Source of the DNA: Thalassospira profundimaris
GTDB taxonomy: Bacteria > Pseudomonadota > Alphaproteobacteria > Rhodospirillales > Thalassospiraceae
Direction of reading: 5' to 3'
Assembly: GCF_003326755.1 (NCBI RefSeq)
Contig: NZ_JPWH01000008.1
Span: 1 to 64,000, forward strand
Length of the DNA: 64,000 nucleotides
The notes under the pieces are model-generated. The model worked only from the letters and a program-made list of their open reading frames with translations, had not been told where the DNA came from and searched no databases. Position 1 is the stretch's first letter; each line of letters begins with the position of its first letter. Below, in pieces: positions 18,228 to 26,821 of the stretch. The position numbers and the translations under genes were made by a program.

Positions 18228-19670
18228 TTAGTTAACATCCCGGTCCAGCAGCATGCCCGCACGGTTCCCGATATTTTTGCCATCAGCCCAGCTTTCGCGG
18301 CCATTTACCCAAACACTTTTGATGCCATAGGCAGGTGTTTTGGGTTTTTCATAGGTCGCACCGGATTGAATTGTTGCCGGGTCAAACAGCACCAGATCGG
18401 CGAATGCGCCTTTGCGGATATGCCCGCGATCCTTAAGGCCAAATCGTTGCGCGGGCATCGATGTCATGCGTTTGATGGCTTCTTCCAGCGAAAATAACCC
18501 GACATCGCGCACATAATGGCCCAAAACCCGCGGGAAGGTCCCCCAGACACGCGGATGGGAATGATCGCCGCGCGCAATGCCATCCGAACAGATGATGGTA
18601 TGCTCAAACGACAGAATGCGCCTGACGTCACTTTCATCCATGATAAAGAAAATGCCGGTAGCGGGCAGCAAACGTTCCATCGCCGTATCAAGGTCGGTAT
18701 TCCATTCCCGGGCGATATCGGCCAGGTCCCTTCCAGCCATTTGCGGATATGGTATGGAATCAGCAACAATTACCCGTGTGGCCTGCCGATGGCGGCCGGA
18801 ATTCAGCATGGTCGAGGATGCCGTCCAGGGTGTTGTGTCAAGGCTGACATCCTGCTGGCGCATTGCATCGCGAAACATCGAAAGCGTTATTTCCGACTGC
18901 CCATGATTGGCAAGGCCCGCACATTTATGATGGCTGACATGGACGCCACAACAGGATTCCTGCCCGATTTCAAAGGTTTCTTTTAAGGCGTCAATGCCGT
19001 GGTCGCCTTCGTCACGCATATGGGTGACGTAAAGTTTGCCATGTGATTTGGCAATGCGGGCCATTGCAATGGCTTCTTCGGTGGTGGCTGCGCGCGCGGG
19101 CGGGTAAAACAGGCCGGTGGAAACACCTATGCCGCCTTCATCAAGGGCCTGATCCAGCGAAGTTTGCATTGCCTTAAGCTCGCCTGCGTTTGCCGGGCGG
19201 CCAAGATCGGCAACTTCGTTGATCCGCAAAGTACCATGTCCGATCAGGCAGGCGGAATTTACCGCAGCCGGGGTTTGGCGCAGTTGATTGCGGTAATCGG
19301 CAAAGCGGGCAAATCGCGGGCGGCTGGATGTCAGGATCATGCCCAGGGGTTGCGGCAAATCCTTCATGGTTGCCGTAAGCGGGGCAATGGAAAAACCGCA
19401 ATTCCCCGCAATGATCGTTGTAACACCCTGGCTTAGCATACAATCCATGCCAGGGTCGGTTAACAGGGCCTCGTCGTGATGAACATGGGGGTCAATAAAA
19501 CCGGGTGCAAGCGTAAGGCCCTGGCAATCAATCTCGCGACCGCCATGCTCGGTGCCCAAATCACCAATGCCGGTAATCCGGTCATCCACAATGGCAACAT
19601 CACCCGTAAAGGCCGGGTTGCCGGTGCCATCGATTATATTGGCATTGCGAAAAATAACGTCAGCTTGCAT
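18228..19670 (-). CDS. N-acyl-D-amino acid deacylase (D-aminoacylase family amidohydrolase)
   Basis: Cytosolic zinc amidohydrolase removing the acyl group from N-acyl-D-amino acids. The 480-residue protein has the N-terminal beta-sandwich, then PGFIDPHVHHD with metal ligands H62 and H64, the family cysteine C91 in GNCGFS, H217 in THMRDEG and H247/H248 in SHHKC, and the ICSDG catalytic-aspartate block. All features of D-aminoacylase are present, in a family that also includes N-acyl-D-glutamate and N-acyl-D-aspartate deacylases; substrate is not resolved. GGAG precedes the ATG. It is the last gene of a leftward operon with a TRAP transporter, suggesting that the transporter imports its substrate. 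Confidence 0.85.
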   Translation of the reverse strand: MQADVIFRNANIIDGTGNPAFTGDVAIVDDRITGIGDLGTEHGGREIDCQGLTLAPGFIDPHVHHDEALLTDPGMDCMLSQGVTTIIAGNCGFSIAPLTATMKDLPQPLGMILTSSRPRFARFADYRNQLRQTPAAVNSACLIGHGTLRINEVADLGRPANAGELKAMQTSLDQALDEGGIGVSTGLFYPPARAATTEEAIAMARIAKSHGKLYVTHMRDEGDHGIDALKETFEIGQESCCGVHVSHHKCAGLANHGQSEITLSMFRDAMRQQDVSLDTTPWTASSTMLNSGRHRQATRVIVADSIPYPQMAGRDLADIAREWNTDLDTAMERLLPATGIFFIMDESDVRRILSFEHTIICSDGIARGDHSHPRVWGTFPRVLGHYVRDVGLFSLEEAIKRMTSMPAQRFGLKDRGHIRKGAFADLVLFDPATIQSGATYEKPKTPAYGIKSVWVNGRESWADGKNIGNRAGMLLDRDVN

Positions 19671-19775
19671 CGGTGGAAACTCCAGAAGTCTTGTGGTTTT
19701 TATTGTTGTTCAGGCATGCCTGCAGGTGCCCGTAATGGGCAGATCCCATGAGATGCCAGTTTGTTCGGCCCTGGT

Positions 19776-20339
19776 TTAAGTGTCAGCTTTGGCAGGTGTC
19801 GCAGGTGTCGCAGGTGTTGTGGTTGTCCCGGTTTCGCTGCCATCACCTGCCCATCGCGCAAGAACGTGGATCAGGATAATCACGATCATGATCGGCACGG
19901 CGATGGCGACCCAGATTGTTGAAAAACCAAGGGTGTCGGTCATGGTTCGGCTGTGGCGCAACAAAAAACCGCGTGCCGGGTTGTTGCCCGGCCCCAAAAA
20001 GCAGAACCATAAAATGGGTGTCAGATAAATGATGACGACAGCAGACTGGATGGCGCCCGTAAGGACGGCCATCAATTTGCTGCTGTTACCATCACTGGCG
20101 AAAAGGGCCGGGTCAAAGCGTCGCTTGAAGCTCATGGTGGCGCCAATCAACCCGGCCCAGATCATGGCATAACGGGCCAGTTCTTCTGTCCAGGATGGCG
20201 GCGAGGCAAACAGATAACGCGCCACAACCTGCAACAGAACGGCCCCTACCAGCACTGCAAGCGCGATGATGGCAATAAATCCCGCCATCCGGTCCAGACC
20301 ATGGCTGATATTCAGGGCTGTTTTTCGGATCGTGTTCAC
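19776..20339 (-). CDS. TRAP transporter small membrane subunit (DctQ type)
   Basis: Small integral membrane component of a tripartite ATP-independent periplasmic transporter. The 187-residue protein has four predicted membrane segments and the family block SWTEELARYAMIWAGLIGA (about residues 53-71). The start is GTG at 20339, with AGGAGA on the minus strand about nine bases before it. The C-terminus is a threonine/proline/alanine tail encoded by three 9-base tandem repeats (GCAGGTGTC, 19792-19818 on the plus strand), probably not functional. It follows dctP by 16 bases; the deacylase lies 105 bases downstream. Confidence 0.88.
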   Translation of the reverse strand: MNTIRKTALNISHGLDRMAGFIAIIALAVLVGAVLLQVVARYLFASPPSWTEELARYAMIWAGLIGATMSFKRRFDPALFASDGNSSKLMAVLTGAIQSAVVIIYLTPILWFCFLGPGNNPARGFLLRHSRTMTDTLGFSTIWVAIAVPIMIVIILIHVLARWAGDGSETGTTTTPATPATPAKADT

Positions 20340-20355
20340 CGTCGCCGTCTCCTGC

Positions 20356-21354
20356 CTAGTTGTTTACGGTCTTGAGTGCGTCGAGATATTTTTGCAAAGC
20401 ATCCGGTGCCATGATGGTTTTCCATGTCGGCGCGGTGGCTTCGACCATCTTTTCGCGTTCACCGGGTTCCAATTGGGAAATGGTGACGCCGGCCTCTGTC
20501 ATGCGGGCCATGACCTTGGTGCTCCAGTCGGCCAGCCAGGCACGGTTGGCGGCAAAGCCAGCATCGAGTGCCTTGTCAATCTGGGCTTTTTCATCGGCCG
20601 AAAGGGTTTCGTACCAGTCATTGGCAACAAAAACGGCACGGGTCGAAGGCGAAATATTGGCAGGGGTGAAATGCACCAGAAATGCCGTGTGCCCGGTGCG
20701 CAGCGATGAATTTGGCGGGTTAAGGTACCCATCGGCAATGCCGACCTGTATCGCATTGGCAACTTCCGACCAGGCAATAATGGTGCCGCTGGCACCAAGG
20801 GCCTCTTCATATTCTAACTGTTCGGGGTTAAGCGCGCGCAGGCGCAATCCTTTCAGGTCGGCCATCTTGGTAACGGCATGCTGGCTGTTATGAATGCCAA
20901 TGCCAACGCCGATATAGTTAAAGCCCGCAAGGCGAACGCCATTTTCAAGCAACGGCTTGTTCATTTCTTCAAGCAGGTCGCTTTTGGCAATAACGGCGTC
21001 GAATTCGTCGCTGTCTTTAAACAGGAACGGTAACAAAACACCTTTCAAAAGCGGGCTCATACCCACGCCGGTTGAAACGGTTGCAAGGTCAATTTCTATC
21101 AGGCCCTGTGCTGTGGCATCAAACCGTTCCTTTTCGCTGCCCAGCGTATCGGACGGGAACACAACTGCCTTGAAATCGGTGCCTTCAAGCGCATCGGCAA
21201 AGCCGTGAACAAAGGCGGCTTCGGCATTGGTGACCGGGTCATCGGTGCCGTTCATGGCGATTTTGACGTCGGTGGCAAAGGCCGGCGTGATAACGGATGT
21301 GGATAACAGAATGGCAAGGGAGGCAAGTTTTCTGCCCGACTTCGATAGCGTCAT
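20356..21354 (-). CDS. TRAP transporter periplasmic substrate-binding subunit (DctP type)
   Basis: Solute-binding receptor of the TRAP importer. The 332-residue precursor has a signal peptide (about 1-28, cleavage after AFA), then the DctP fold with the helix-strand region around DLKGLRLRALNP, containing the arginine pair expected to bind a carboxylate, and NAIQVGIADGYLNPP. A carboxylated ligand such as an N-acylated amino acid fits the neighbouring deacylase, but this is inference. GAGGAG on the minus strand supports the start. Confidence 0.88.
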   Translation of the reverse strand: MTLSKSGRKLASLAILLSTSVITPAFATDVKIAMNGTDDPVTNAEAAFVHGFADALEGTDFKAVVFPSDTLGSEKERFDATAQGLIEIDLATVSTGVGMSPLLKGVLLPFLFKDSDEFDAVIAKSDLLEEMNKPLLENGVRLAGFNYIGVGIGIHNSQHAVTKMADLKGLRLRALNPEQLEYEEALGASGTIIAWSEVANAIQVGIADGYLNPPNSSLRTGHTAFLVHFTPANISPSTRAVFVANDWYETLSADEKAQIDKALDAGFAANRAWLADWSTKVMARMTEAGVTISQLEPGEREKMVEATAPTWKTIMAPDALQKYLDALKTVNN

Positions 21355-21392
21355 GTTACGTGAACTCCTCTGTGGTGCCCTTTTGTTTGTTA

Positions 21393-22682
21393 TCAGCTAA
21401 GCCCCAGGGCGTGCGGCAAAGCCAGTGAGATGGCCGGGAAGAATGTCAGCACGATTAAAAGTGCGACCTCGGCAAAGAAGAACGGCAGCGTTGCCCGGAT
21501 CAGGCGCCAGTAATTGATGTTGCAGGTCGTTGCCAGGATCAGCAGGACACCACCAATTGGGGGTGACAGAAGCCCGGTTGAAATGTTGAAGCAGATGACG
21601 ATGCCCAGATGAACGGGATCAATCCCCATTGCCAGTGCCACGGGCACAAAGATGGGGGCAAACAGGGCCACGGCGGCCTTAACATCCATCGCCATGCCCG
21701 CGATCAAAAATACGACATTGACGAGCATCAGATATTGTAAGGGGCCAAGGCCCAATGCCGTGATTTGTACTGCAATTGCCTGGGGCAGGCGCTCAAGTGC
21801 GGCGATATAGGAAAACGTTGAAATCGCACATAAAATAATAAAAAGCGCGCCTAACATGACCGCCGTGCGGATCGCGCTTTGGCGAATGGCTTCGCGGTCC
21901 AGCTCGCGATAGGCCAGGCCGATAACCAGCGCGGCAGCAACGGCAACGGCTGCGGCTTCTGCCGGGGTCATCACACCAAACAGGGTGCCGCCCAGAATAA
22001 TGATTGGCAGGGTCATGGCAGGCAGGGCGCGCATAAAGGATTTGCCAATGGGCGGAATATCGGCCTGACTTCCCGTGCCGCCAGGATGATCGTCGCGCCA
22101 GGCGTAAAAGGCATTCATCACCATCAGCATGGCGGCCAGCAAAAGGCCAGGGACAACACCGGCTGCAAACAGGGCCGCGACCGATGTATTCATCAGTGCA
22201 CCGTAAAAAATAAGGATGCTTGATGGCGGGATAATCGGCCCGATAATCGATGATGCACCGGTGATCGCAACGGCATAATCAAGTGAATAGCCACGCCTTT
22301 GCATTTCCGGCACCAGCGAATTGCCAAGGGCTGCCGCATCGGAAACAGCCGATCCTGAAACCCCGGCAAAGAACACGCTGGTCAGAATATTGACATGTCC
22401 CAGCCCGCCGCGCAGGCGCCCTAACAGCGACATGGAAAAATCGATCAATGCCGATGCAATGCCACCCCGGTTCATTAAATCGCCAGCAAAAATGAATAGT
22501 GGCATCGCCAGAAAGGCAAATACGTCAAGCTGGCTGAACAGACGTTGCGGCAGGGCCGCCATGAAGTTTGCCTGGTCGCCCAGGATGAAAGTCAAGATGG
22601 AAGCGGCACCGATGACATACGCAATCGCCGCGCCAGATAAAAGCCCCGCTCCGATCAGGATAAACAGAAATACCGCCTGCAT
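21393..22682 (-). CDS. TRAP transporter large permease subunit (DctM type)
   Basis: Large sodium-coupled membrane subunit of the TRAP importer. The 429-residue, highly hydrophobic protein has about 12 membrane segments and the DctM hallmarks PLFIFAGDLMNRGG, GVSGSAVSDAAALG, IIPPSSILIFYG and ISTGLLSPPIGG. It is the first gene of the leftward operon (order M, P, Q, deacylase), whereas P-Q-M is the more usual order. The operon start faces a LysR gene across a 134-base control region. Confidence 0.92.
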   Translation of the reverse strand: MQAVFLFILIGAGLLSGAAIAYVIGAASILTFILGDQANFMAALPQRLFSQLDVFAFLAMPLFIFAGDLMNRGGIASALIDFSMSLLGRLRGGLGHVNILTSVFFAGVSGSAVSDAAALGNSLVPEMQRRGYSLDYAVAITGASSIIGPIIPPSSILIFYGALMNTSVAALFAAGVVPGLLLAAMLMVMNAFYAWRDDHPGGTGSQADIPPIGKSFMRALPAMTLPIIILGGTLFGVMTPAEAAAVAVAAALVIGLAYRELDREAIRQSAIRTAVMLGALFIILCAISTFSYIAALERLPQAIAVQITALGLGPLQYLMLVNVVFLIAGMAMDVKAAVALFAPIFVPVALAMGIDPVHLGIVICFNISTGLLSPPIGGVLLILATTCNINYWRLIRATLPFFFAEVALLIVLTFFPAISLALPHALGLS

Positions 22683-22757
22683 CCTAATTCCCCTGTGTGT
22701 TTTTTATTGTCAGCAAGAGTGAGCCGATTGCACAGACAGGAAAATAGAAAACTTTTA

Positions 22758-22788
22758 TTTCATCCATAGTAATATGCTATGGATGAAA
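22758..22788. promoter_or_regulatory. Perfect 12-bp inverted repeat, likely LysR operator
   Basis: TTTCATCCATAG (22758-22769) and CTATGGATGAAA (22777-22788) are exact reverse complements around a 7-base spacer. The core fits the T-N11-A form of LysR-family sites, and it sits between the divergent TRAP operon and the LysR gene, 28 bases before the regulator start. Autoregulation plus control of the operon is the natural reading. Confidence 0.65.
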
Positions 22789-22816
22789 GGGTGCCAAAGC
22801 AGCAATGGGGGGCTTC

Positions 22817-23710
22817 ATGCGCGGAATAACGCTTCAGCGATTGCAGGTGTTTTGCGAGGTTTACGAGCGGAATTCGATTAGTGCCGCTGCCCGTGCGCTG
22901 GGCCTTTCCCAGCCCACGGTCAGCAAGCATTTGCGTGACTTTGAAGCCGCATCCGGTCTGACATTGTTTGTCCTTGAACGTGGCCGTATCCTGCAAACAG
23001 CAGATGCCGATGCGATTTATAGCGAAAGCCGGTTTCTGCAGGATGGTATCGGCCAGCTTGAAGGGCGGATCGAAGCCCTTAAAAAAGGTGTGGGTGGCAA
23101 GCTATCGGTTATGTCGATTGGCCTGCTGATGAACCATTTTGTGCCGCAGGCCTGTGCCAGCCTGATGCAGAAAATGCCGCAACTGCGTCTGATCGTGGAT
23201 ATCAGCAAGTCAGCCCATCAACTGGAATTGCTTCATGCCGGATTGATTGATCTGGGGATTATGGCCGGTCGTGTCCCCGTGCGGGACGAGGAATTTACGC
23301 TGCTGGGGCGTGGAAAATTAATGGCGGTGGTGCCGCGTGATAACCCGCTTGCGCAAAAGCGGCAGGTGACGCTTGAACAGGTTTTTGTTTATCCAATGGT
23401 CGATACCACGGCACGCGGACCGATTGGCAACGTGCTGGAAGAAGCCCTTCGCCTGCGGGGGCTTGGCATGGCAGGGGCGGTAACCTGCAATTCGCTGGAG
23501 GCCGTGCCCCCCATGGCACAAACCCTGAAACGTTGTGCCATTGTCGATGAATTCACCGCCCGTTCCCTACAGCAAACCGGTATTGTTTGCATCGACCTTG
23601 ACGCCGATATCCGCTTTGATATCTGGGCGGTCAGTTTGCCATCATCGGGGAATCGCAATGCCATTCGCCTGTTTTCCGATGCCTTGCGTAAGCTATTGGC
23701 AGAACGATAA
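22817..23710 (+). CDS. LysR-family transcriptional regulator of the TRAP/deacylase operon
   Basis: DNA-binding regulator with an inducer-binding domain. The 297-residue protein has an N-terminal winged helix (residues about 2-60, with SISAAARALGLSQPTVSKHLRDFE) and a C-terminal type-2 periplasmic-binding-like domain. Two ATGs are possible; the second (22817) has GGGGGG at 22807-22812 just before it and gives the usual family start, the first (22805) would add four residues. Divergent position next to the TRAP operon and the intervening palindrome suggest it senses the imported acyl-amino-acid or a product of the deacylase; this is inference. Confidence 0.9.
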   Translation: MRGITLQRLQVFCEVYERNSISAAARALGLSQPTVSKHLRDFEAASGLTLFVLERGRILQTADADAIYSESRFLQDGIGQLEGRIEALKKGVGGKLSVMSIGLLMNHFVPQACASLMQKMPQLRLIVDISKSAHQLELLHAGLIDLGIMAGRVPVRDEEFTLLGRGKLMAVVPRDNPLAQKRQVTLEQVFVYPMVDTTARGPIGNVLEEALRLRGLGMAGAVTCNSLEAVPPMAQTLKRCAIVDEFTARSLQQTGIVCIDLDADIRFDIWAVSLPSSGNRNAIRLFSDALRKLLAER

Positions 23711-23729
23711 AATACCGATTAAAAATAAG

Positions 23730-23766
23730 CCCCTGCCTGATGTGACCTGGCAGGGGGTTATTGTTT
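23730..23766 (+). terminator. Terminator after the LysR gene
   Basis: Stem CCCCTGCC (23730-23737) and GGCAGGGG (23749-23756), 11-base loop, followed by GTTATTGTTTG. It lies 20 bases after the stop codon. The 190 bases after it before the next gene are AT-rich with no further feature. Confidence 0.75.
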
Positions 23767-23947
23767 GTACGCTCGGCGCGGCCCCGCTTGCAGGGGGGGT
23801 GGCGGGGACGTGATCCTTAGGGATCGTTTTCTATGCCAATTTGCAATTACAGTCGTTTAATATTCTATGTATATAGTTGGCGGTCTGGCAGCGAGTGGCG
23901 TGCCATCGAATGTTTTAAGATAGATCAAGATAGATAAGGGGAAATGC

Positions 23948-24472
23948 GTGTCACGGTGTGTGATGCTGATCATGTGGCTGGTAGCGGTTGCAGGCCTGAC
24001 ATTTGCGGGCGTGCGATTTAGCGGGCTGCTGGACTCGATGCTGCCCGCAGGCGAGCCCGAAGTCACCCGCTTTTCCCCGGAAATGCCATTGCCCACCCAG
24101 CCCAATTTCTATCTGGTGTGCGGGGGCGGGCATTGTCCGCCTGCCATTCGCAAAATCGAAAGCCCGGTTTTCCCGGTCAGCGCGACCCAGCTTTTTAGCC
24201 GGATCGAGGAACTGGTGCCGACAATGGGCGGTAAGGTGACCTATCGTAATGGCGAAACCCTGCATATTCGCTTTGTCGTGCGCAGCACGATTTTTCGCTT
24301 TCCTGACTGGGTTGATTTGCAGGCTTCCCCGGTTGAAGACAATAGCAGCCAGCTTTTGGCCTATAGCCGGTCGGTTTATGGCGGTGATGATTTCGGGGCC
24401 AATGAAAAGCGCCTGGAAAAGCTGCTTGCCCGGCTTGACGCATTGACCCGTGGCATGTCTATCCGGCAGTAA
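23948..24472 (+). CDS. DUF1499 family protein
   Basis: Conserved proteobacterial protein of unknown function. The 174-residue product starts with GTG (23948; AAGGGG about eight bases upstream) and has one N-terminal membrane helix or uncleaved signal (about 5-25). The rest matches DUF1499 in pattern: NFYLVCGGGHCPP, SATQLFSRIEEL and the closing YSRSVYGGDDFGANEKRLEKLLARL-like block that carries the family serine/arginine and aspartate residues. The mature part is probably periplasmic. It has its own spacer on both sides and no operon partner. Confidence 0.8.
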   Translation: MSRCVMLIMWLVAVAGLTFAGVRFSGLLDSMLPAGEPEVTRFSPEMPLPTQPNFYLVCGGGHCPPAIRKIESPVFPVSATQLFSRIEELVPTMGGKVTYRNGETLHIRFVVRSTIFRFPDWVDLQASPVEDNSSQLLAYSRSVYGGDDFGANEKRLEKLLARLDALTRGMSIRQ

Positions 24473-24742
24473 CGGGCGGTTTTTCGTCAAATATTTTTAA
24501 TCATAATGTTGCGCGTTTGCTATAGTGCCCATTCAGGCGCGACCAAGCACGACAATATTGCCTGAAAAGCTGTCCTCTGTTATTTCCGGAGCCGATCATT
24601 TTATGATGTCGTACGCTCTGCCGGGCAAAATTCGGGCAGGGGCGGGACGGCAATTTCATTTCAAATGATCCGTGCGAAGGCGCGTATCGCCCGTGCGGTT
24701 TTCGCATGTGACATTTGAACAATGAAGGACTAGCTTCCCGCC

Positions 24743-25135
24743 ATGCAGTTTTCACCGATCATTTTTGCCTGTGTCGCCCTTGGCGGGGCGTTGGGGGCCA
24801 TGTCGCGCTATGTTGTTTCCGATTGGGTGAATTCACTGATGGGGCACGGTTTCCCTTGGGGAACCTTTGCTGTCAATATTGTCGGTTCGTTCATTATGGG
24901 GCTGGTGATTGAACTGGGCGCGCTTAAATTTTCCATCGGGCCGGAAATTCGCGCCATCATCATTACCGGGTTTTTAGGGGCGTTTACGACCTTTTCGACC
25001 TTTTCCCTGGATGTGGCGACATTATATGAGCGCGGCAATTTTGCGCTGGCGGCCCTTTATGTCACGGTTTCGGTGTTTGTCGGCATTTCTGCCCTGTTTG
25101 GGGCAATGGCATTGGTAAGAGGAGCCTTCCAATGA
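24743..25135 (+). CDS. crcB: Fluoride channel CrcB (Fluc)
   Basis: Dimeric inner-membrane fluoride exporter channel. The 130-residue protein has four membrane helices and the family signatures GGALGAMSRY (residues 14-23), FAVNIVGSFIMG with the conserved asparagine, and the TGFLGAFTTFSTF stretch with the central phenylalanines. Its stop overlaps the start of the pseudouridine synthase gene by four bases (ATGA), implying coupling, an arrangement also seen in other alphaproteobacteria. The 270-base upstream spacer does not show a recognisable fluoride riboswitch. Confidence 0.93.
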   Translation: MQFSPIIFACVALGGALGAMSRYVVSDWVNSLMGHGFPWGTFAVNIVGSFIMGLVIELGALKFSIGPEIRAIIITGFLGAFTTFSTFSLDVATLYERGNFALAALYVTVSVFVGISALFGAMALVRGAFQ

Positions 25136-26202
25136 GCGGTGTTACCCTGCGTCGGGTCAAGGCGGACGAGGCGGAAACACGCCTGGATCGCTGGTTTAAG
25201 CGCAATTGCCCGGAATTTACCTTTGGTCAGGTGCAGAAATTTCTGCGTGGCGGGCAGATCCGCGTGGATGGCAAACGGGCCAAGGCCAACCAGCGCCTGG
25301 AACCGGGCCAGGAAATTCGTGTGCCGCCGGTGCCTGTGATGTCGGGCGGGGGCGAGGCCCCCTGGCAGGAAGGCAATTACGAACCGCGGGCGAAAACCGG
25401 CCCGTCGCGTGTGGATGCCAGCGAGGAAGATTTGCAGGCACTGCGCGATTCCGTGCTGTTTTATGACGAAGTTGTGCTGGCAATCAACAAACCGGCAGGA
25501 CTGGCCGTGCAGGGCGGCACCAACACCGCCCTTCATATTGATGGCATGCTTGACGCCTTAAAGCTTGATAGCAAGGAACGGCCCAAACTGGTGCACCGCC
25601 TTGATAAAGATACCAGTGGTGTGTTGTTGCTGGCCCGTTCGGCCTCGGCGGCGGCGGCGCTGACGCGCGCGTTCAAGGATAAAACCACCCGCAAGCTTTA
25701 TTGGGCGCTGGTTGCCGGTGCACCGGCAGAACGCGAAGGTTTGATCGATGCCCCCCTGGCCAAGCAGGGTGGCAAGGGCGGCGAAAAAATGGTGATCGAC
25801 GAAAAGCAGGGCAAAACCGCGCAAACGGTTTACCGCCAGCTTGCCCGTGCCGGGCACAAGGCGGCCTGGCTTGCGCTGTCACCCTTGACCGGGCGTACCC
25901 ACCAGCTTCGCGCCCATACCGAGGCGATAGGCTGCCCGATTATTGGCGATGGTAAATATGGCGGGGCCAAAGCGTTCCGCGATGGCCTGGCAAATCAAAT
26001 GCACCTTCATGCCCGTGCCATTGATTTTCCCCATCCTGTGACCGGGCATCGTGTGGTGATCGAGGCCCCGGTGCCGCCGCATTTTGCCGACAGCCTGAAA
26101 ACACTGAATTTCGATGCGAAAACACCGACCAAGTTTTTGACGCCCGAAATTCACCGGGAAAAAGAAAAGAAACCGGCGCGTCGTGCCACGTCCCGGCGCT
26201 AA
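25132..26202 (+). CDS. rluC: RluC/RluD-type ribosomal large-subunit pseudouridine synthase
   Basis: Isomerises specific uridines of 23S rRNA. The 356-residue protein has an N-terminal S4 RNA-binding domain (about residues 12-70) and the RluA-type catalytic domain with HRLDKDTSG, D158 being the catalytic aspartate, plus the LTGRTHQLR and GDGKYGG blocks. The C-terminal 30 residues are basic and probably disordered. RluC is preferred over RluD by the compact S4 arrangement and the crcB linkage, but the assignment to specific uridines is not certain. Confidence 0.88.
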   Translation: MSGVTLRRVKADEAETRLDRWFKRNCPEFTFGQVQKFLRGGQIRVDGKRAKANQRLEPGQEIRVPPVPVMSGGGEAPWQEGNYEPRAKTGPSRVDASEEDLQALRDSVLFYDEVVLAINKPAGLAVQGGTNTALHIDGMLDALKLDSKERPKLVHRLDKDTSGVLLLARSASAAAALTRAFKDKTTRKLYWALVAGAPAEREGLIDAPLAKQGGKGGEKMVIDEKQGKTAQTVYRQLARAGHKAAWLALSPLTGRTHQLRAHTEAIGCPIIGDGKYGGAKAFRDGLANQMHLHARAIDFPHPVTGHRVVIEAPVPPHFADSLKTLNFDAKTPTKFLTPEIHREKEKKPARRATSRR

Positions 26203-26230
26203 CGCTGTTTGTGTTTGCCGGTAAAACAGG

Positions 26231-26274
26231 CCCACCGGCAGGGGCAGTCATGCGGCCCTGCCGGTGGGTTTGGT
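26231..26274. terminator. Bidirectional terminator after rluC
   Basis: Perfect 13-bp stem CCCACCGGCAGGG (26231-26243) and CCCTGCCGGTGGG (26256-26268), 12-base loop, followed on the plus strand by TTTGGTTT. It lies between the convergent rluC and the small minus-strand gene. Confidence 0.8.
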
Positions 26275-26306
26275 TTACCCGTGATCCGTGCCTTGGCCCG
26301 AAAGGT

Positions 26307-26564
26307 TTAAGGTGCGAACCGGGTAATGAATGCCTTGTGAATGCAGCGCAGATGGCTGGCATGAACCTCCATACCGGATAATTCGCATTCCCGGGCACGT
26401 TTCAGCAGCATGGCGGCAATCTGTTGGCGTCCATGTCTGCTGTGAATCAGGCTCTCGCCTTCTTCCAGCGCACTGATGATCGGAATGTGCTCACATTCGG
26501 CAATCGCGCAGATTTCGTCTTCGGTCAGGTCGCTAAAGTCAAAGCAGTCCTTGAGGGTTAACAT
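26307..26564 (-). CDS. Small conserved hypothetical protein, 85 residues
   Basis: I recognise no defined family name, although short proteins with this N-terminal pattern (LTLKDCFDFSDLTEDEICAIAECEHIP) occur in other Rhodospirillales-like genomes. The product is acidic, soluble and mostly helical by composition, with four cysteines (three in the first half) and a histidine-rich C-terminal half. The ATG at 26564 is strongly supported by AGGGGAGGAAACC directly upstream; the 10-residue open extension to 26594 runs through that Shine-Dalgarno. Stand-alone gene, convergent with rluC. AT-rich DNA just upstream (26600-26635) probably holds its promoter. Confidence 0.75.
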   Translation of the reverse strand: MLTLKDCFDFSDLTEDEICAIAECEHIPIISALEEGESLIHSRHGRQQIAAMLLKRARECELSGMEVHASHLRCIHKAFITRFAP

Positions 26565-26821
26565 GGTTTCCTCCCCTCGCTCCGGGGGCCACAAGCTAGT
26601 ATATTAAATATTTCTGATAAATTACAGTGCAGGAAATTTCCGTTTAGGTTGAAAGGCTTGTCCGGGCCATCCGTTTTTCGTGTCTTCCGGGACGGAGACT
26701 CGGCGTCAAATCCGCTTTTGGCTGGACCAATGCGGGCAGGCAGGCTACCTGTACTGGACAAAAGGAACGTAATGACCCGGCGTCATGTAACGGCATGGCG
26801 GCACATGAACAGGTTTTTTGA

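Noticed and set aside
19792-19818. 9-base tandem repeat as a separate mobile or regulatory repeat
   Set aside because: It is inside the dctQ coding frame and simply encodes a TPA-type low-complexity tail.
24473-24742. Possible fluoride riboswitch upstream of crcB
   Set aside because: The spacer lacks the conserved GGNGAUGG ... CUGAUGACUCCUAC-type core and the pseudoknot pairing; no match could be drawn.
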